A DNA stretch of 64,000 bases, taken from Paenibacillus lutimineralis. GTDB taxonomy: Bacteria; Bacillota; Bacilli; Paenibacillales; Paenibacillaceae. The translations under genes and the position numbers were made by a program. The stretch spans positions 5,881,501-5,945,500 of the forward strand of contig NZ_CP034346.1 in NCBI RefSeq assembly GCF_003991425.1, in the 5' to 3' direction. This document shows, one piece after another, positions 7,593-15,794 of this stretch. The notes beneath the pieces are model-generated. The model did no database searches. It saw nothing but the letters and a program-made list of their open reading frames with translations, and was not told the DNA's origin. Position 1 is the first letter of the stretch, and each line of letters opens with the position of its first letter.

Positions 7593-9023
7593 TTAAGATT
7601 TGGATTTTGTAAGGGAATTGAGCTGAGATGTCATCCAATTCTGTTCATTCTGTAATTTCGTTAAAGCCACTTCCATCGCTGTGAATTTCTTGTTCAGGGC
7701 TTCTTCCTTAAGAATTAATCTTGCATTCATATTTTCCATTTGATCATTAATAAAACTAATTTCGCTCTCGTAACCGTCCATTTTCATCTTTATTAAGCCG
7801 TTTACACTTGTCCAATCCTTCAGACGTTCCTTGGCAATTGTACCTAAGCCATTATCACCACGAAACAGTTCTTCAACTGCAGCAGAGTTTTCCGCCATTT
7901 TTTCTTTAAACAGCTCTTTATCGAAAGTAATTTTACCTGTCATAGTAGCAGCCGTAGTGGCGCCTTTATCAATTTCAATTCCGATTTGACTTAACAATTG
8001 GAAGCCTTCACCATTGTTCTTCGCCCCTACACCGCTAACAATGCCATATAATTCATTTTTCAAGTCTCTAAGAAGGGAATCGCCCTGTAAATTAGTCTTA
8101 AAGTCTTTATAATTCCCATCGGAGTCTTTTTCGTTCGTTATTTTTTTAGTGTTCTCTTTAATAATATCTATAATTTCATTATAAGCCTTAACAAAGGCAT
8201 CGATTTTGGAAGCAATTTTATCAACGTCCTGCTTAACTTCTACATTTACTGTGGAGTCCTCTGCAAGCAATTGAAAGGTCATACCAGGAACTGCATCCTT
8301 AATTGTATTACTGGAACTGGTTATTTTCACTCCATTAATAGTTAACTCAGCATTTTGAGCGGATTGGCCTGCGTTCCCGTCTATTGTAAAGAGAGCAGAG
8401 CCTGCCCCTGTAACTGATGTTGTTATCTTATGATCCTCACCGGACTCTTTTGCAGTTAATACTAAGCTTTTCTTCCCCGGTTCCGTTTGAATCACAGAAG
8501 CTTGTACACCCGCGTCAGATTTGTTAATGGCCTTGGCAATTTCAGCCAGCGCCTCGTTGGTTGTTTTATCTTTAAGATCCAAGTCAGAGAACTTGATCTC
8601 TTTGCCGTTTACATCGATAATTGTATCCTTGTAAGTGTCAGTATCAAAGGAAGCATCTTTCCCATCGCTTCCAAGAACAGATATCGCATTCATCGCAACT
8701 ACATGAGGCTTAGCCAACTTTGATACTTTAATCGTGTAGTTCCCACTAATGGCATTATCGCCTACAGTTACTGCCACTTTGGAAGGATCGGAACTTGTAC
8801 CCCCGTTTATTTTAAAGGAGTCCAGATCCGACAAACTGGTAGCTGCATCTCTCAATGTCTTCAGCTTCAAATTGATATTGTTAAAGACTGATTTATTATT
8901 ATCAATATTTGTTTTCTTGACTTGAAGGTTGTTATACGGGATTTTCTCGATGCTCATCAGTTTAGCAATTAGCGTATCCGTCTGCAAACCCGAAGCCAAA
9001 CCAGGTATACTTACTCCCATCAT
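7593..9023 (-). CDS. fliD: Flagellar hook-associated protein 2, filament cap FliD
   Basis: About 476 residues. The N terminus (VSIPGLASGLQTDTLIAKLM) and the C terminus (NEQNWMTSQLNSLTKS) are typical; the middle contains AKPHVVAMNA and a variable Asp/Thr/Gly-rich domain. FliD caps the growing filament and folds flagellin. The reading frame opens with GTG at 9029, but AAAGG is 9 nt before the ATG at 9023, which I prefer. Lies 16 nt downstream of flaG. Confidence 0.93.
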   Translation of the reverse strand: MMGVSIPGLASGLQTDTLIAKLMSIEKIPYNNLQVKKTNIDNNKSVFNNINLKLKTLRDAATSLSDLDSFKINGGTSSDPSKVAVTVGDNAISGNYTIKVSKLAKPHVVAMNAISVLGSDGKDASFDTDTYKDTIIDVNGKEIKFSDLDLKDKTTNEALAEIAKAINKSDAGVQASVIQTEPGKKSLVLTAKESGEDHKITTSVTGAGSALFTIDGNAGQSAQNAELTINGVKITSSSNTIKDAVPGMTFQLLAEDSTVNVEVKQDVDKIASKIDAFVKAYNEIIDIIKENTKKITNEKDSDGNYKDFKTNLQGDSLLRDLKNELYGIVSGVGAKNNGEGFQLLSQIGIEIDKGATTAATMTGKITFDKELFKEKMAENSAAVEELFRGDNGLGTIAKERLKDWTSVNGLIKMKMDGYESEISFINDQMENMNARLILKEEALNKKFTAMEVALTKLQNEQNWMTSQLNSLTKSKS

Positions 9024-9039
9024 TATCACTTGCCTTTCA

Positions 9040-9405
9040 TTAAATTTTCTTATCCATGAACATTCCTATCATTTCTTTCATTTTCAAGGAGAGATCAATC
9101 AGAAACTCGGGTGGCAAACTCGAGACGACTTCCTTAGTCTCCATATCGATAATTTCCACATACAGCTGCGCTGCCTCATCATTGTATTTGAATTGCAACT
9201 GCTTGCCGGATGCAGCAATAGAATGATTCAGCTTTTTAACTTGTTCCTCGAGATCCTGTCTCTCCACATCCGTGAGTGCGTTGTGATCCAATTTCTGAGT
9301 TTGCATTCCTGTTGTCAGGGAATTCGAGCCCATACTTTCTTTTAATTTGGACTCACTTAAGCTCTTTACCATTGAATCATTTCCACGAATTTGGCTAATA
9401 CTCAT
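9040..9405 (-). CDS. flaG: FlaG family protein
   Basis: 121 residues. A poorly conserved charged N terminus is followed by the FlaG domain, LQFKYNDEAAQLYVEIID and VVSSLPPEFLIDL near residues 70-105. FlaG proteins influence filament length in other bacteria; the mechanism is not settled. AGGTGGGG precedes the ATG. Lies between csrA and fliD. Confidence 0.9.
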   Translation of the reverse strand: MSISQIRGNDSMVKSLSESKLKESMGSNSLTTGMQTQKLDHNALTDVERQDLEEQVKKLNHSIAASGKQLQFKYNDEAAQLYVEIIDMETKEVVSSLPPEFLIDLSLKMKEMIGMFMDKKI

Positions 9406-9432
9406 TTCAACCCCACCTAAACTTAAAATATC

Positions 9433-9672
9433 TTACAATTTAAAGTTTTTAAGCAAGCTAAGAATCTGCTCTGGTTGAATGACACTCGATTGCTCCTTCG
9501 CTGCTATATTCTCTGCGGCTATTCCCGCATAGAGCTCCTGTCTTAAAATCTGAATGTCCTTTGGCGCCACAAACCCTAACTTAATTTGGTCTCCCTCAAT
9601 CCCCAGAATCTGAACCTGGATTTGGTCTCCAATCATGACGGATTCGCCAATCTTCCGTTTTAGAACAAGCAT
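9433..9672 (-). CDS. csrA: RNA-binding translational regulator CsrA
   Basis: 79 residues, starting MLVLKRKIGESVMIGD, with IKLGFVAPKDIQILRQE in the middle, which is the CsrA dimer fold. The C-terminal extension after residue 60 is about normal for Bacillales. CsrA represses hag translation by binding GGA hairpins; both expected sites are visible in the hag leader at 6702-6749. The gene starts 3 nt behind fliW, the antagonist, as in Bacillus subtilis. Confidence 0.96.
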   Translation of the reverse strand: MLVLKRKIGESVMIGDQIQVQILGIEGDQIKLGFVAPKDIQILRQELYAGIAAENIAAKEQSSVIQPEQILSLLKNFKL

Positions 9673-9675
9673 GCG

Positions 9676-10125
9676 CTACTCTCCTTTCCGTTGAAGGAGA
9701 TGACGTATCGGAAGATCTTGATCATGTATGATGAACTGACAAGCTTGTCTTGAGGTCGGAGCCAGCAAAATTGGCGCCTTAAGATTCAAATAGAGCTGAT
9801 CTTCTTGTATGTTAACGATCAATAATACCAATATTTCCTCTGGATTCTGTACTTGCAGTAGTTCAACAACTTCGTCGTTAATTTCAAAATGATAATCCTT
9901 TACTGTCTCATAAGCAGATATGGTGATAAAGCTGACATCCTCATTAAGAGCATGCAAGAGATGAAATGGTGTGTCCTCAAGTGGAATCAATGCATACTCA
10001 TGAATCGAAGAAACGCCGATAACTCCTAGTTCTAAATGATAAATCTGGTTGTCTGTAACCTCCAGGGCACCGTAAGACTTGCTCTCGATCAATCTAGTTC
10101 CAATATCATTCCCTTGATGACTCAT
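9676..10125 (-). CDS. fliW: Flagellar assembly factor FliW
   Basis: 149 residues. Features of the family are GVIGVSSIHEYALIPLED near residue 35, LLVIVN-like strands in the middle (ILVLLIVNIQ) and LKAPILLAPTSRQACQFI towards the end. FliW binds either CsrA or flagellin and so releases hag repression when flagellin is exported. Its start overlaps the stop of the DUF6470 gene by 4 nt (ATGA). Confidence 0.95.
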   Translation of the reverse strand: MSHQGNDIGTRLIESKSYGALEVTDNQIYHLELGVIGVSSIHEYALIPLEDTPFHLLHALNEDVSFITISAYETVKDYHFEINDEVVELLQVQNPEEILVLLIVNIQEDQLYLNLKAPILLAPTSRQACQFIIHDQDLPIRHLLQRKGE

Positions 10126-10520
10126 TTCGGAAGGGCTCCTCTCGCTTCAATGTGAATCTCCGGAGGGTAAATGCGAAAATCTATATAAACTCCCTGCCTC
10201 GGAAGAGCCTCAACGGTAACTTCCTTCTGACCTTTTCGCATGTATCTCTCATGTGCAATACGCCCGAACACGTTCTTCTCTCCAGAAGAAATGTTAGCGA
10301 TTCTATCGCCTTCCTGTGCCTTGGCAGCAATATTCTGCAATGTGATCATTTTCGTCTCGCTAGTGATTTCCTTCATTAGTGAGCCAGGCCTCTTCAGCCC
10401 CAGATCATCGAACACGCTTGTCCAATCCGTTACTAGCTCCGGTGATGTAAGGCGGACAGTAAGCTCGGCAGGTCTATACTTCCCCCAGTCGCTAGATAAA
10501 ATCGGTCCAATCTCCGGCAT
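10122..10520 (-). CDS. DUF6470 (YviE-like) flagellar-operon protein, short form
   Basis: 132 residues; IEARGALPK at the end and DRIANISSGEKNVFGRIA in the middle fit the YviE/DUF6470 proteins found between flgL and fliW in Bacillales. Bacillus YviE is about 190 residues, so this version is some 60 shorter. The start is firm: AAGGAGGG stands 8 nt before the ATG and flgL ends only 36 nt upstream, so the N-terminal segment is truly absent. Function unknown. Confidence 0.75.
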   Translation of the reverse strand: MPEIGPILSSDWGKYRPAELTVRLTSPELVTDWTSVFDDLGLKRPGSLMKEITSETKMITLQNIAAKAQEGDRIANISSGEKNVFGRIAHERYMRKGQKEVTVEALPRQGVYIDFRIYPPEIHIEARGALPK

Positions 10521-10556
10521 TCCTGTCCCTCCTTATAAATACGATGCAAATAAAAA

Positions 10557-11444
10557 TTATCTCATAAAATCAATCAATGAGGTCTGCATAATCCGGGCTC
10601 CTGTCGATAGAGCCGCTTGCAGAACATTCTCCTTCATCTTCAGATCCATAATTGCCTGCGAGAAGTCTACATCTGCTACATTGGCTCTTTGTCCATTCAG
10701 GTTTACCTGCTCATTAGCAATCCGGTTCTGCATTAATTCAAAACGATTCATCCGTGCTCCGATTTCGGACCAGCTGATATTTAACCGATCTGCAGAAGCA
10801 TCAATTTTCTCAACGCTCGCTGAGATGCCCGACACGTTATTGTTCTCAAGCGCATTAATGAGATCATCCAGCGCCTTGAACGTGTTATCAGATCCCGCTT
10901 GGCCAAATACAACTTCACCAGTTAAGCTTACTGGTACTTTTACAGCAGGACTGACATTCAAGTAAAACTGACCAGGATCAGTCGGCTCATTTGCCGCTCC
11001 ATCTACCGTATAAGGAGTCTGATCTGTCTTCTGTCCATTAAACAGATACTTTCCGTTATACGTACTGTTGCCGATCGTCACTAATTGCTCCTTAAGCTGT
11101 CTTATCTCGGATGCAATCGTCTTTCTTTGCTCCGCATCGTAAGTGCCGTTGCTCGCCTGAAGTCCAAGTGTACGTACCCGTTTTAGAACATCTGAGCTTT
11201 GCTGCAACAGCGAGTCCATTGTAGAGAGAATCTCGTAGCCTGTATTAGCATTGGACATGAAGACATCACTTCTGGCTAAGTCTGTGTCGTAACGCATTTG
11301 GTAGGTTACGCCGACGGGATTGTCGCTAGGCTTGCTGATTCTTTCTCCTGTCGCCAGTTGCTGCTGGCCTTGCGTCATTGCTGTATTAATATTTCGTAGG
11401 TTTTTCAGCAGTTGCAGATTCTGCATTGATCCTGTTACGCGCAT
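10557..11444 (-). CDS. flgL: Flagellar hook-associated protein 3 FlgL
   Basis: 295 residues. The N terminus carries the flagellin-like coiled coil (QQQLATGERISKPSDNP), and the C terminus reads VADVDFSQAIMDLKMKEN and ALSTGARIMQTSLIDFM. FlgL forms the second junction ring between hook and filament. A strong AGGAGGG lies in front of the ATG, and flgK ends 19 nt upstream. Confidence 0.95.
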   Translation of the reverse strand: MRVTGSMQNLQLLKNLRNINTAMTQGQQQLATGERISKPSDNPVGVTYQMRYDTDLARSDVFMSNANTGYEILSTMDSLLQQSSDVLKRVRTLGLQASNGTYDAEQRKTIASEIRQLKEQLVTIGNSTYNGKYLFNGQKTDQTPYTVDGAANEPTDPGQFYLNVSPAVKVPVSLTGEVVFGQAGSDNTFKALDDLINALENNNVSGISASVEKIDASADRLNISWSEIGARMNRFELMQNRIANEQVNLNGQRANVADVDFSQAIMDLKMKENVLQAALSTGARIMQTSLIDFMR

Positions 11445-11463
11445 CTTAGTATATCCCTCCTAA

Positions 11464-13041
11464 TTACCGGCCTACTACGCCCATTTGGTTAATAACTCGG
11501 TCAAGCATTTCATCTACGGTCGTCATATTGCGGGCAGCTGCGTTATAAGCTTGCTGGAAGCGAATCATGTCCGCGAACTCCTCGTCGAGCGATACCCCGC
11601 TTACCGATTGTCTCTGAATTTGCAAATTATCAGCCAGACCCTGCTGATTGTCGAAATTACGCTCTGTGTTGCTCGCCCGGATTCCCAGATCTCCGACAAG
11701 AGCACGGAAGTAATCGTCTGTTGAGCCTTTGGACAATGAAGTCAGATCAGAAGGGAATGTGAACAAAGCGTCACGTAAACTTGTTAAGGTATTAGCAATA
11801 TCACTGTTACCGCGTATCGCTACATTTATACCGTTCTTACTTTCAAATTTAGACGAAGCCGCTATTTTATTCGTATCCTTAAGAATCTCCGGATTTACCT
11901 TGATATCATCAATCGTAAAGCTGCCGCTATTGGATACAAAGAACGGAATACCTGAAGTAGTTGGTTCTGTCAGTGTATACCCGAGCTCATGCAGACCATT
12001 GAAGCCCTTAACCATGATCTCCATAGGCGAAGCAATTTGTGAACCGGCCGGAATATTCTGTCCAGCCGTTACAACTGTACCATCCGACAAAGTAACATCA
12101 TTCAATGCAGTCATGACATTCGAAGTCACATACCCATTGCTTAAAGTGACTTTCACATCACCTGTTGCAAGTGTGCTGACCATAGCGTTTAACTGATCCC
12201 GGATTAATTGTGTCTCTTGCAGGGATGCATTATATCCGTTCAATTGTCCGGCTGTTGCAGTAGCCGCATTAGCTGCCGTAAGATACGCAGCCGGTTCGTC
12301 CCCTCCATCCAGCAACTGCACCCCTGCAGCTGTGATGCTGACGACGCCTACTTCGTTCTCGGTATACTGAACATCAACAATCGTAGATAGCTTATCGATC
12401 AACAAATCCCGCTGGTCCCGGTAATCATTCGCGTGATCGCCGAAGCTCTCATTGTCGCGAATGAGTACGTTCAGGCGAGCGATGTTATCGATAATGTTGT
12501 TCGCCTCTTGCACTTTCTTATCTATACTTGCATTGATGTCGTTCGTTAGATTCGTCAGCGATTCACCGACATGCTGTAGTGTATCCACGAGATTACTAGC
12601 CGCCCCTGCGACAGCAACACGGGCACTCAGCAAAGAAGGATCACTGTTCAATGTCTCCCATGAATTCCAAAAATCGTCCATGACTTTACTGAGTCCGCTG
12701 CCTGAAGGCTCATTCAAAATATTCTGAATGGACACCATGGTCGAATTCAACACTTCCCAAGAGCCCAAGTACTGATTCTCACGACGGAACTGCGTGTCCA
12801 GGAAACTGTCCCGAATACGTGTAATGCTTCCGTACTCTACACCAGTACCGATTTGTCCAGGTTGCTGACTCTTGGTCATTCCCATCGCCCAGATCGGTCT
12901 GGCTTCTGTCTGGTTAACCCTTTGGCGGCTATAGCCATCTGTGCCTGCATTCGCAATATTATGTCCCAGCGTTTGCATGGAGGTTGTATTTACGAACAAT
13001 GCGCGCTTGCTTGTCTCTATTCCGTGAAAAGTGGAGGTCAT
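11464..13041 (-). CDS. flgK: Flagellar hook-associated protein 1 FlgK
   Basis: About 525 residues. The N terminus has TLGHNIANAGTDGYSRQRV, and the C terminus VSLDEEFADMIRFQQAYNA followed by RVINQMG. FlgK forms the first hook-filament junction ring. I choose the ATG at 13041 because AAAGGAG is 7 nt upstream; the ATG at 13047 lies too close to it. Preceded by flgN, its export chaperone, and followed by flgL. Confidence 0.95.
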   Translation of the reverse strand: MTSTFHGIETSKRALFVNTTSMQTLGHNIANAGTDGYSRQRVNQTEARPIWAMGMTKSQQPGQIGTGVEYGSITRIRDSFLDTQFRRENQYLGSWEVLNSTMVSIQNILNEPSGSGLSKVMDDFWNSWETLNSDPSLLSARVAVAGAASNLVDTLQHVGESLTNLTNDINASIDKKVQEANNIIDNIARLNVLIRDNESFGDHANDYRDQRDLLIDKLSTIVDVQYTENEVGVVSITAAGVQLLDGGDEPAAYLTAANAATATAGQLNGYNASLQETQLIRDQLNAMVSTLATGDVKVTLSNGYVTSNVMTALNDVTLSDGTVVTAGQNIPAGSQIASPMEIMVKGFNGLHELGYTLTEPTTSGIPFFVSNSGSFTIDDIKVNPEILKDTNKIAASSKFESKNGINVAIRGNSDIANTLTSLRDALFTFPSDLTSLSKGSTDDYFRALVGDLGIRASNTERNFDNQQGLADNLQIQRQSVSGVSLDEEFADMIRFQQAYNAAARNMTTVDEMLDRVINQMGVVGR

Positions 13042-13072
13042 GATCATTCTCCTTTAATTAAAGCTTGATTTG

Positions 13073-13576
13073 TTATGTTCTGATATCGAAATTGCTACGA
13101 GATGAAGTTTTTTTCTCCTGACTTTGCGGGGGTGCATAGGTACTCTCCTCATCGAATCCGCCAGACATCAAATTCAGAGAAAATTCGATAAATTGGAGTG
13201 ATTGTCCAATCAGCTCTTGATTCAATTCATTGGCTCGTTTGAGCTTCTCAAGTTGTCCGCCGATCCGCTGCTGGCTGGAAGAGAGTCTCTGCTTCTCTTC
13301 AGGATCAAACACTAAGCGGAGAATATCCGTAATTGTAAGCTCCAGCCTTGATTTGATTCCCTTGGACTGCAAAAACTGCTGTGCGGAGGTTTGAATCTGT
13401 TCTTCTCTGGACTGAATTCCTTTGACTAATTTTGACTCTCTCGACAAGACCTGCACCAAATCATCGTAATTATTCGCAATAATGGCTGCTTTCTTCTGCT
13501 GCATGATATCGAGTAAAACATCGTACTGCTCACTTAGATCGTCCAACGAACCAATCAACGCTTCGATCTCTGACAT
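13073..13576 (-). CDS. flgN: FlgN-family chaperone for FlgK/FlgL
   Basis: 167 residues, almost entirely helical, with a long coiled-coil and a disordered Ser/Gln-rich tail. Sequence similarity to FlgN is low in this family, but size, helical content and position between flgM and flgK make the assignment secure. FlgN protects the hook-associated proteins FlgK and FlgL before export. GGGGGC lies upstream of the ATG. Confidence 0.85.
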   Translation of the reverse strand: MSEIEALIGSLDDLSEQYDVLLDIMQQKKAAIIANNYDDLVQVLSRESKLVKGIQSREEQIQTSAQQFLQSKGIKSRLELTITDILRLVFDPEEKQRLSSSQQRIGGQLEKLKRANELNQELIGQSLQFIEFSLNLMSGGFDEESTYAPPQSQEKKTSSRSNFDIRT

Positions 13577-13585
13577 AGCTGCCCC

Positions 13586-13870
13586 CTAGTTCTCGGTGTA
13601 AGACTTAAAGTATGGAAGTAGCTTCTCAGCAAGCTTGCCGGCGTCGACGTGATAAGTTCCTGTGGAGACCTGCTCCTTCAGTTCCTCGATCCGCTTCATA
13701 CGTTCCGGCGACTGAGCGCTCTCCTGGGCTTTCAATAACTCCATACCTTCTGTGGAGATGGATAATTCGTCTTTGCGCCGCGATTTATGATCTAATCCTT
13801 TGCGTTGGGCCTCGTACTGACGTTGATAGTTATTTATGGCGCCTACCCGTCCGGTATCATTGATTTTCAT
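13586..13870 (-). CDS. flgM: Anti-sigma-D factor FlgM
   Basis: About 94 residues. MKINDTGRVGAINNYQ is the typical Bacillales FlgM start, and the C-terminal half has RIEELKEQVSTGTYHVDAG and AEKLLPYF, the sigma-binding helices. FlgM holds sigma-D inactive until the hook is complete. I start at 13870, where AAAGGTG precedes the ATG, not at 13891. First gene of the long late operon and preceded by a sigma-D-like promoter, giving negative feedback. Confidence 0.94.
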   Translation of the reverse strand: MKINDTGRVGAINNYQRQYEAQRKGLDHKSRRKDELSISTEGMELLKAQESAQSPERMKRIEELKEQVSTGTYHVDAGKLAEKLLPYFKSYTEN

Positions 13871-13893
13871 GGGCTTCACCTTTCTTTCCAAAT

Positions 13894-13926
13894 AAAAAAA
13901 CCGATAATCTTTAATAAGTTTATCGG
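13894..13926 (-). terminator. Terminator-like hairpin overlapping the flgM promoter
   Basis: Minus strand: CCGATAA, 12-nt loop, TTATCGG, then seven T. It could stop read-through from yvyF. The 5' arm is the -10 element of the flgM promoter, so transcripts starting at that promoter would lack this arm and escape termination. The stem is short, so the strength is uncertain. Confidence 0.55.
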
Positions 13927-13947
13927 CGTAAGTTCATACTTATTTTA
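13920..13947 (-). promoter_or_regulatory. Sigma-D-type promoter of the flgM-fliT operon
   Basis: TAAA, 16 nt, GCCGATAA on the minus strand (or AAAA with the standard 15). The -10 matches 7 of 8. The predicted start site lies about 40 nt before the flgM ATG. Confidence 0.75.
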
Positions 13948-13996
13948 TAGCGAACCATTGGTTTATAAAGAATATTATGCCATAATATCAGGGTTT

Positions 13997-14425
13997 TCAG
14001 CGTTCTGGCGCCCGAAATTTGTCGACGACCCCATATGCGCCTCCATTACGACGATCCTCCTGATTAGCGGCCTTGGCCTCTTCTCCTCTGGCCGCCGCGC
14101 TTATGTCACGGGCTAGACGGTTCCGGCAGCTATCACACATATTGCCTTCATAGATCAAGACTCCGCACACTTCACACGGATACATCATATTCGGGTTATT
14201 CGCAATCGAGATGCGCCCCTCTTTAATGAATTTCGTAATTTGCTTGGTTGTGACACCAGTAGCCTCGGATAACTCAATCATCGTGGCTGACTTATGTTCA
14301 CGCAAATATTCGAGACATTTTTCGTATTCCGCCTCAATATCTTTCATGCAAGAAGGACAGAGGTCTCTGAAATTTTTGGCAAACAACCTTCCACAACGCG
14401 GACAATTCCCAAGATTCATATCCAT
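13997..14425 (-). CDS. yvyF: YvyF-type flagellar operon protein with two zinc ribbons
   Basis: 142 residues. CPRCG/CPSC near residues 8-30 and CEVCG/CDSC near 87-105 are two treble Cys pairs. Between them EATGVTTKQITKFIKEGRI is a helix-turn-helix-like segment. This arrangement matches the YvyF/TIGR03826 family found between comF and flgM in Bacillales. It probably acts as a regulator or RNA/DNA-binding factor in the late flagellar operon; the biochemical role is not known to me. The tail from residue 110 is disordered. Confidence 0.88.
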   Translation of the reverse strand: MDMNLGNCPRCGRLFAKNFRDLCPSCMKDIEAEYEKCLEYLREHKSATMIELSEATGVTTKQITKFIKEGRISIANNPNMMYPCEVCGVLIYEGNMCDSCRNRLARDISAAARGEEAKAANQEDRRNGGAYGVVDKFRAPER

Positions 14426-14547
14426 CTCTTTCTCTTCCCTTCAGAAATCATCATCTGATGTTAGATTACATGATCTGACACGTTTCGTCTATCACTTTCT
14501 CGTAATTATCTTCCAAAAAATAACACTACCGCGTCCTGATCAACTTC

Positions 14548-15360
14548 CTATGATCGTGCCCAAGTCAAACTATAAATCTCAGCAGGACGCCCTAACTCTC
14601 GGCAAATATTGTGCAGAACCAACGCGCAAGTATCCATGGTACTTCCTGTGGTATACACGTCATCAATTAACAGTAGACGGACGGGACGCTGAGTCAGATG
14701 CTTGGACAGCAGATGCTCCTCTAGCTTATCTACTGCATCGGGCAGCGGTTCGAATACTCCATTCAGATCCATCAGCCTTTGCCTTCTGTTCCTGGAGCTT
14801 TGTTTCTCAGTATGCCGGGAACGTCTAAGCAGATCTAATACCGGAGCTCTAGCTCCCCTTGCCGCTCCATAAGCTAAAGTTCTAGATTGATTGAAGCCCC
14901 GCTCCAGCATACGTTCCTCACTCACAGGAACAAATGTGATTATATCGAAGGGATGCTTCGGAGCTGCAGATTTCACTCTTAACTCCTCGATCATAGCCCT
15001 CATCGCATAATTCATCATCTGGGCCAGCAGCGGCCCCAGCGATTCATTTCCTCTGAACTTATATTGCGCCAGCCATTCGCGCATCACTGCATTATATTGA
15101 ACTGCGCTCCGGTTCAATAGAAAATTCCTCGCCCCCTGACCAGTTCTGCTGCAATCTGGGCATCCGACTGCTCTTCCACAGACAGGACAACGGGGTGCAG
15201 TAATCCAGGGAATCAGCTTATAGCATGCAGTACAAATTTGTGAAAAGCCATTGACCCCACAGCCTCCAGCACGAATCATTTTCCCACAGGTCAGGCAGCT
15301 TCCAACGGTGGGAGCCAACCATTGATGCACCGGAGTGATTAAAATGTCCTTCCAAGACAT
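14548..15360 (-). CDS. comFC: Competence protein ComFC (phosphoribosyltransferase fold)
   Basis: 270 residues. The N terminus has a zinc-ribbon made of CLTCGKMI, CTAC, CPVCG and CPDC. The C-terminal phosphoribosyltransferase signature is LLLIDDVYTTGSTMDTC near residues 230-246. ComFC supports the ComFA helicase in single-strand DNA handling during transformation. A good GAGGTG precedes the ATG. Separated from comFA by 435 nt instead of the tight comFA-comFB-comFC order of Bacillus subtilis; comFB is absent. Confidence 0.92.
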   Translation of the reverse strand: MSWKDILITPVHQWLAPTVGSCLTCGKMIRAGGCGVNGFSQICTACYKLIPWITAPRCPVCGRAVGCPDCSRTGQGARNFLLNRSAVQYNAVMREWLAQYKFRGNESLGPLLAQMMNYAMRAMIEELRVKSAAPKHPFDIITFVPVSEERMLERGFNQSRTLAYGAARGARAPVLDLLRRSRHTEKQSSRNRRQRLMDLNGVFEPLPDAVDKLEEHLLSKHLTQRPVRLLLIDDVYTTGSTMDTCALVLHNICRELGRPAEIYSLTWARS

Positions 15361-15459
15361 ATCTTCACCTCATTTTGTGAAAATAAATAATATTTCTTAT
15401 GTAGTTATAAACATGCGAGGCACCCACATTTTCAGAAGGCTGGCTGTCTTGTCCTTCGA

Positions 15460-15650
15460 GATAACTGCAAATCATACAACTAAATTCGGCCTTTCTCCAC
15501 TTAAGGGGAAAATAGTTGGAAAAAGTGCATTTAAACCTGCAATAACCCCTACGTTCGCTCAAATGCAGGAAATCTAGCTGTATAAAATCCAACTATTCTC
15601 CTGCCTCCCTCTCTTATTCGAAATATAAGTGTACTTAATACAACTATTCC
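15460..15650. repeat. Four-unit palindromic intergenic repeat, copy A (comFC-comFA gap)
   Basis: The 435-nt gap between comFA and comFC holds four imperfect palindromes of 25-30 nt at 15460-15487, 15509-15535, 15570-15598 and 15621-15650. Each has a TAG-T/C-TG-T/C-A type arm and a CAACTA-type arm around an A/T-rich core. Starts are 49, 61 and 51 nt apart, the mirror image of copies B and D, so this copy seems inverted. No convincing gene is seen in the gap. Confidence 0.65.
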
Positions 15651-15794
15651 TAGATTCTGGTTCTCTTCCGTCAATAATCGACTTGGTGGTCAATTTGATA
15701 TCTCCTCCATCAGACGGAGTAGGATGATCAAGTTCTGTAACACGGCCAATGGGGCATTAGGATCCAACATGCTGAAGCTATGTGTGAATCGCTG

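Noticed and set aside
15365..15592. 75-codon minus-strand frame between comFC and comFA
   Set aside because: It runs through the palindromic repeat, has no family signature and is not comFB.
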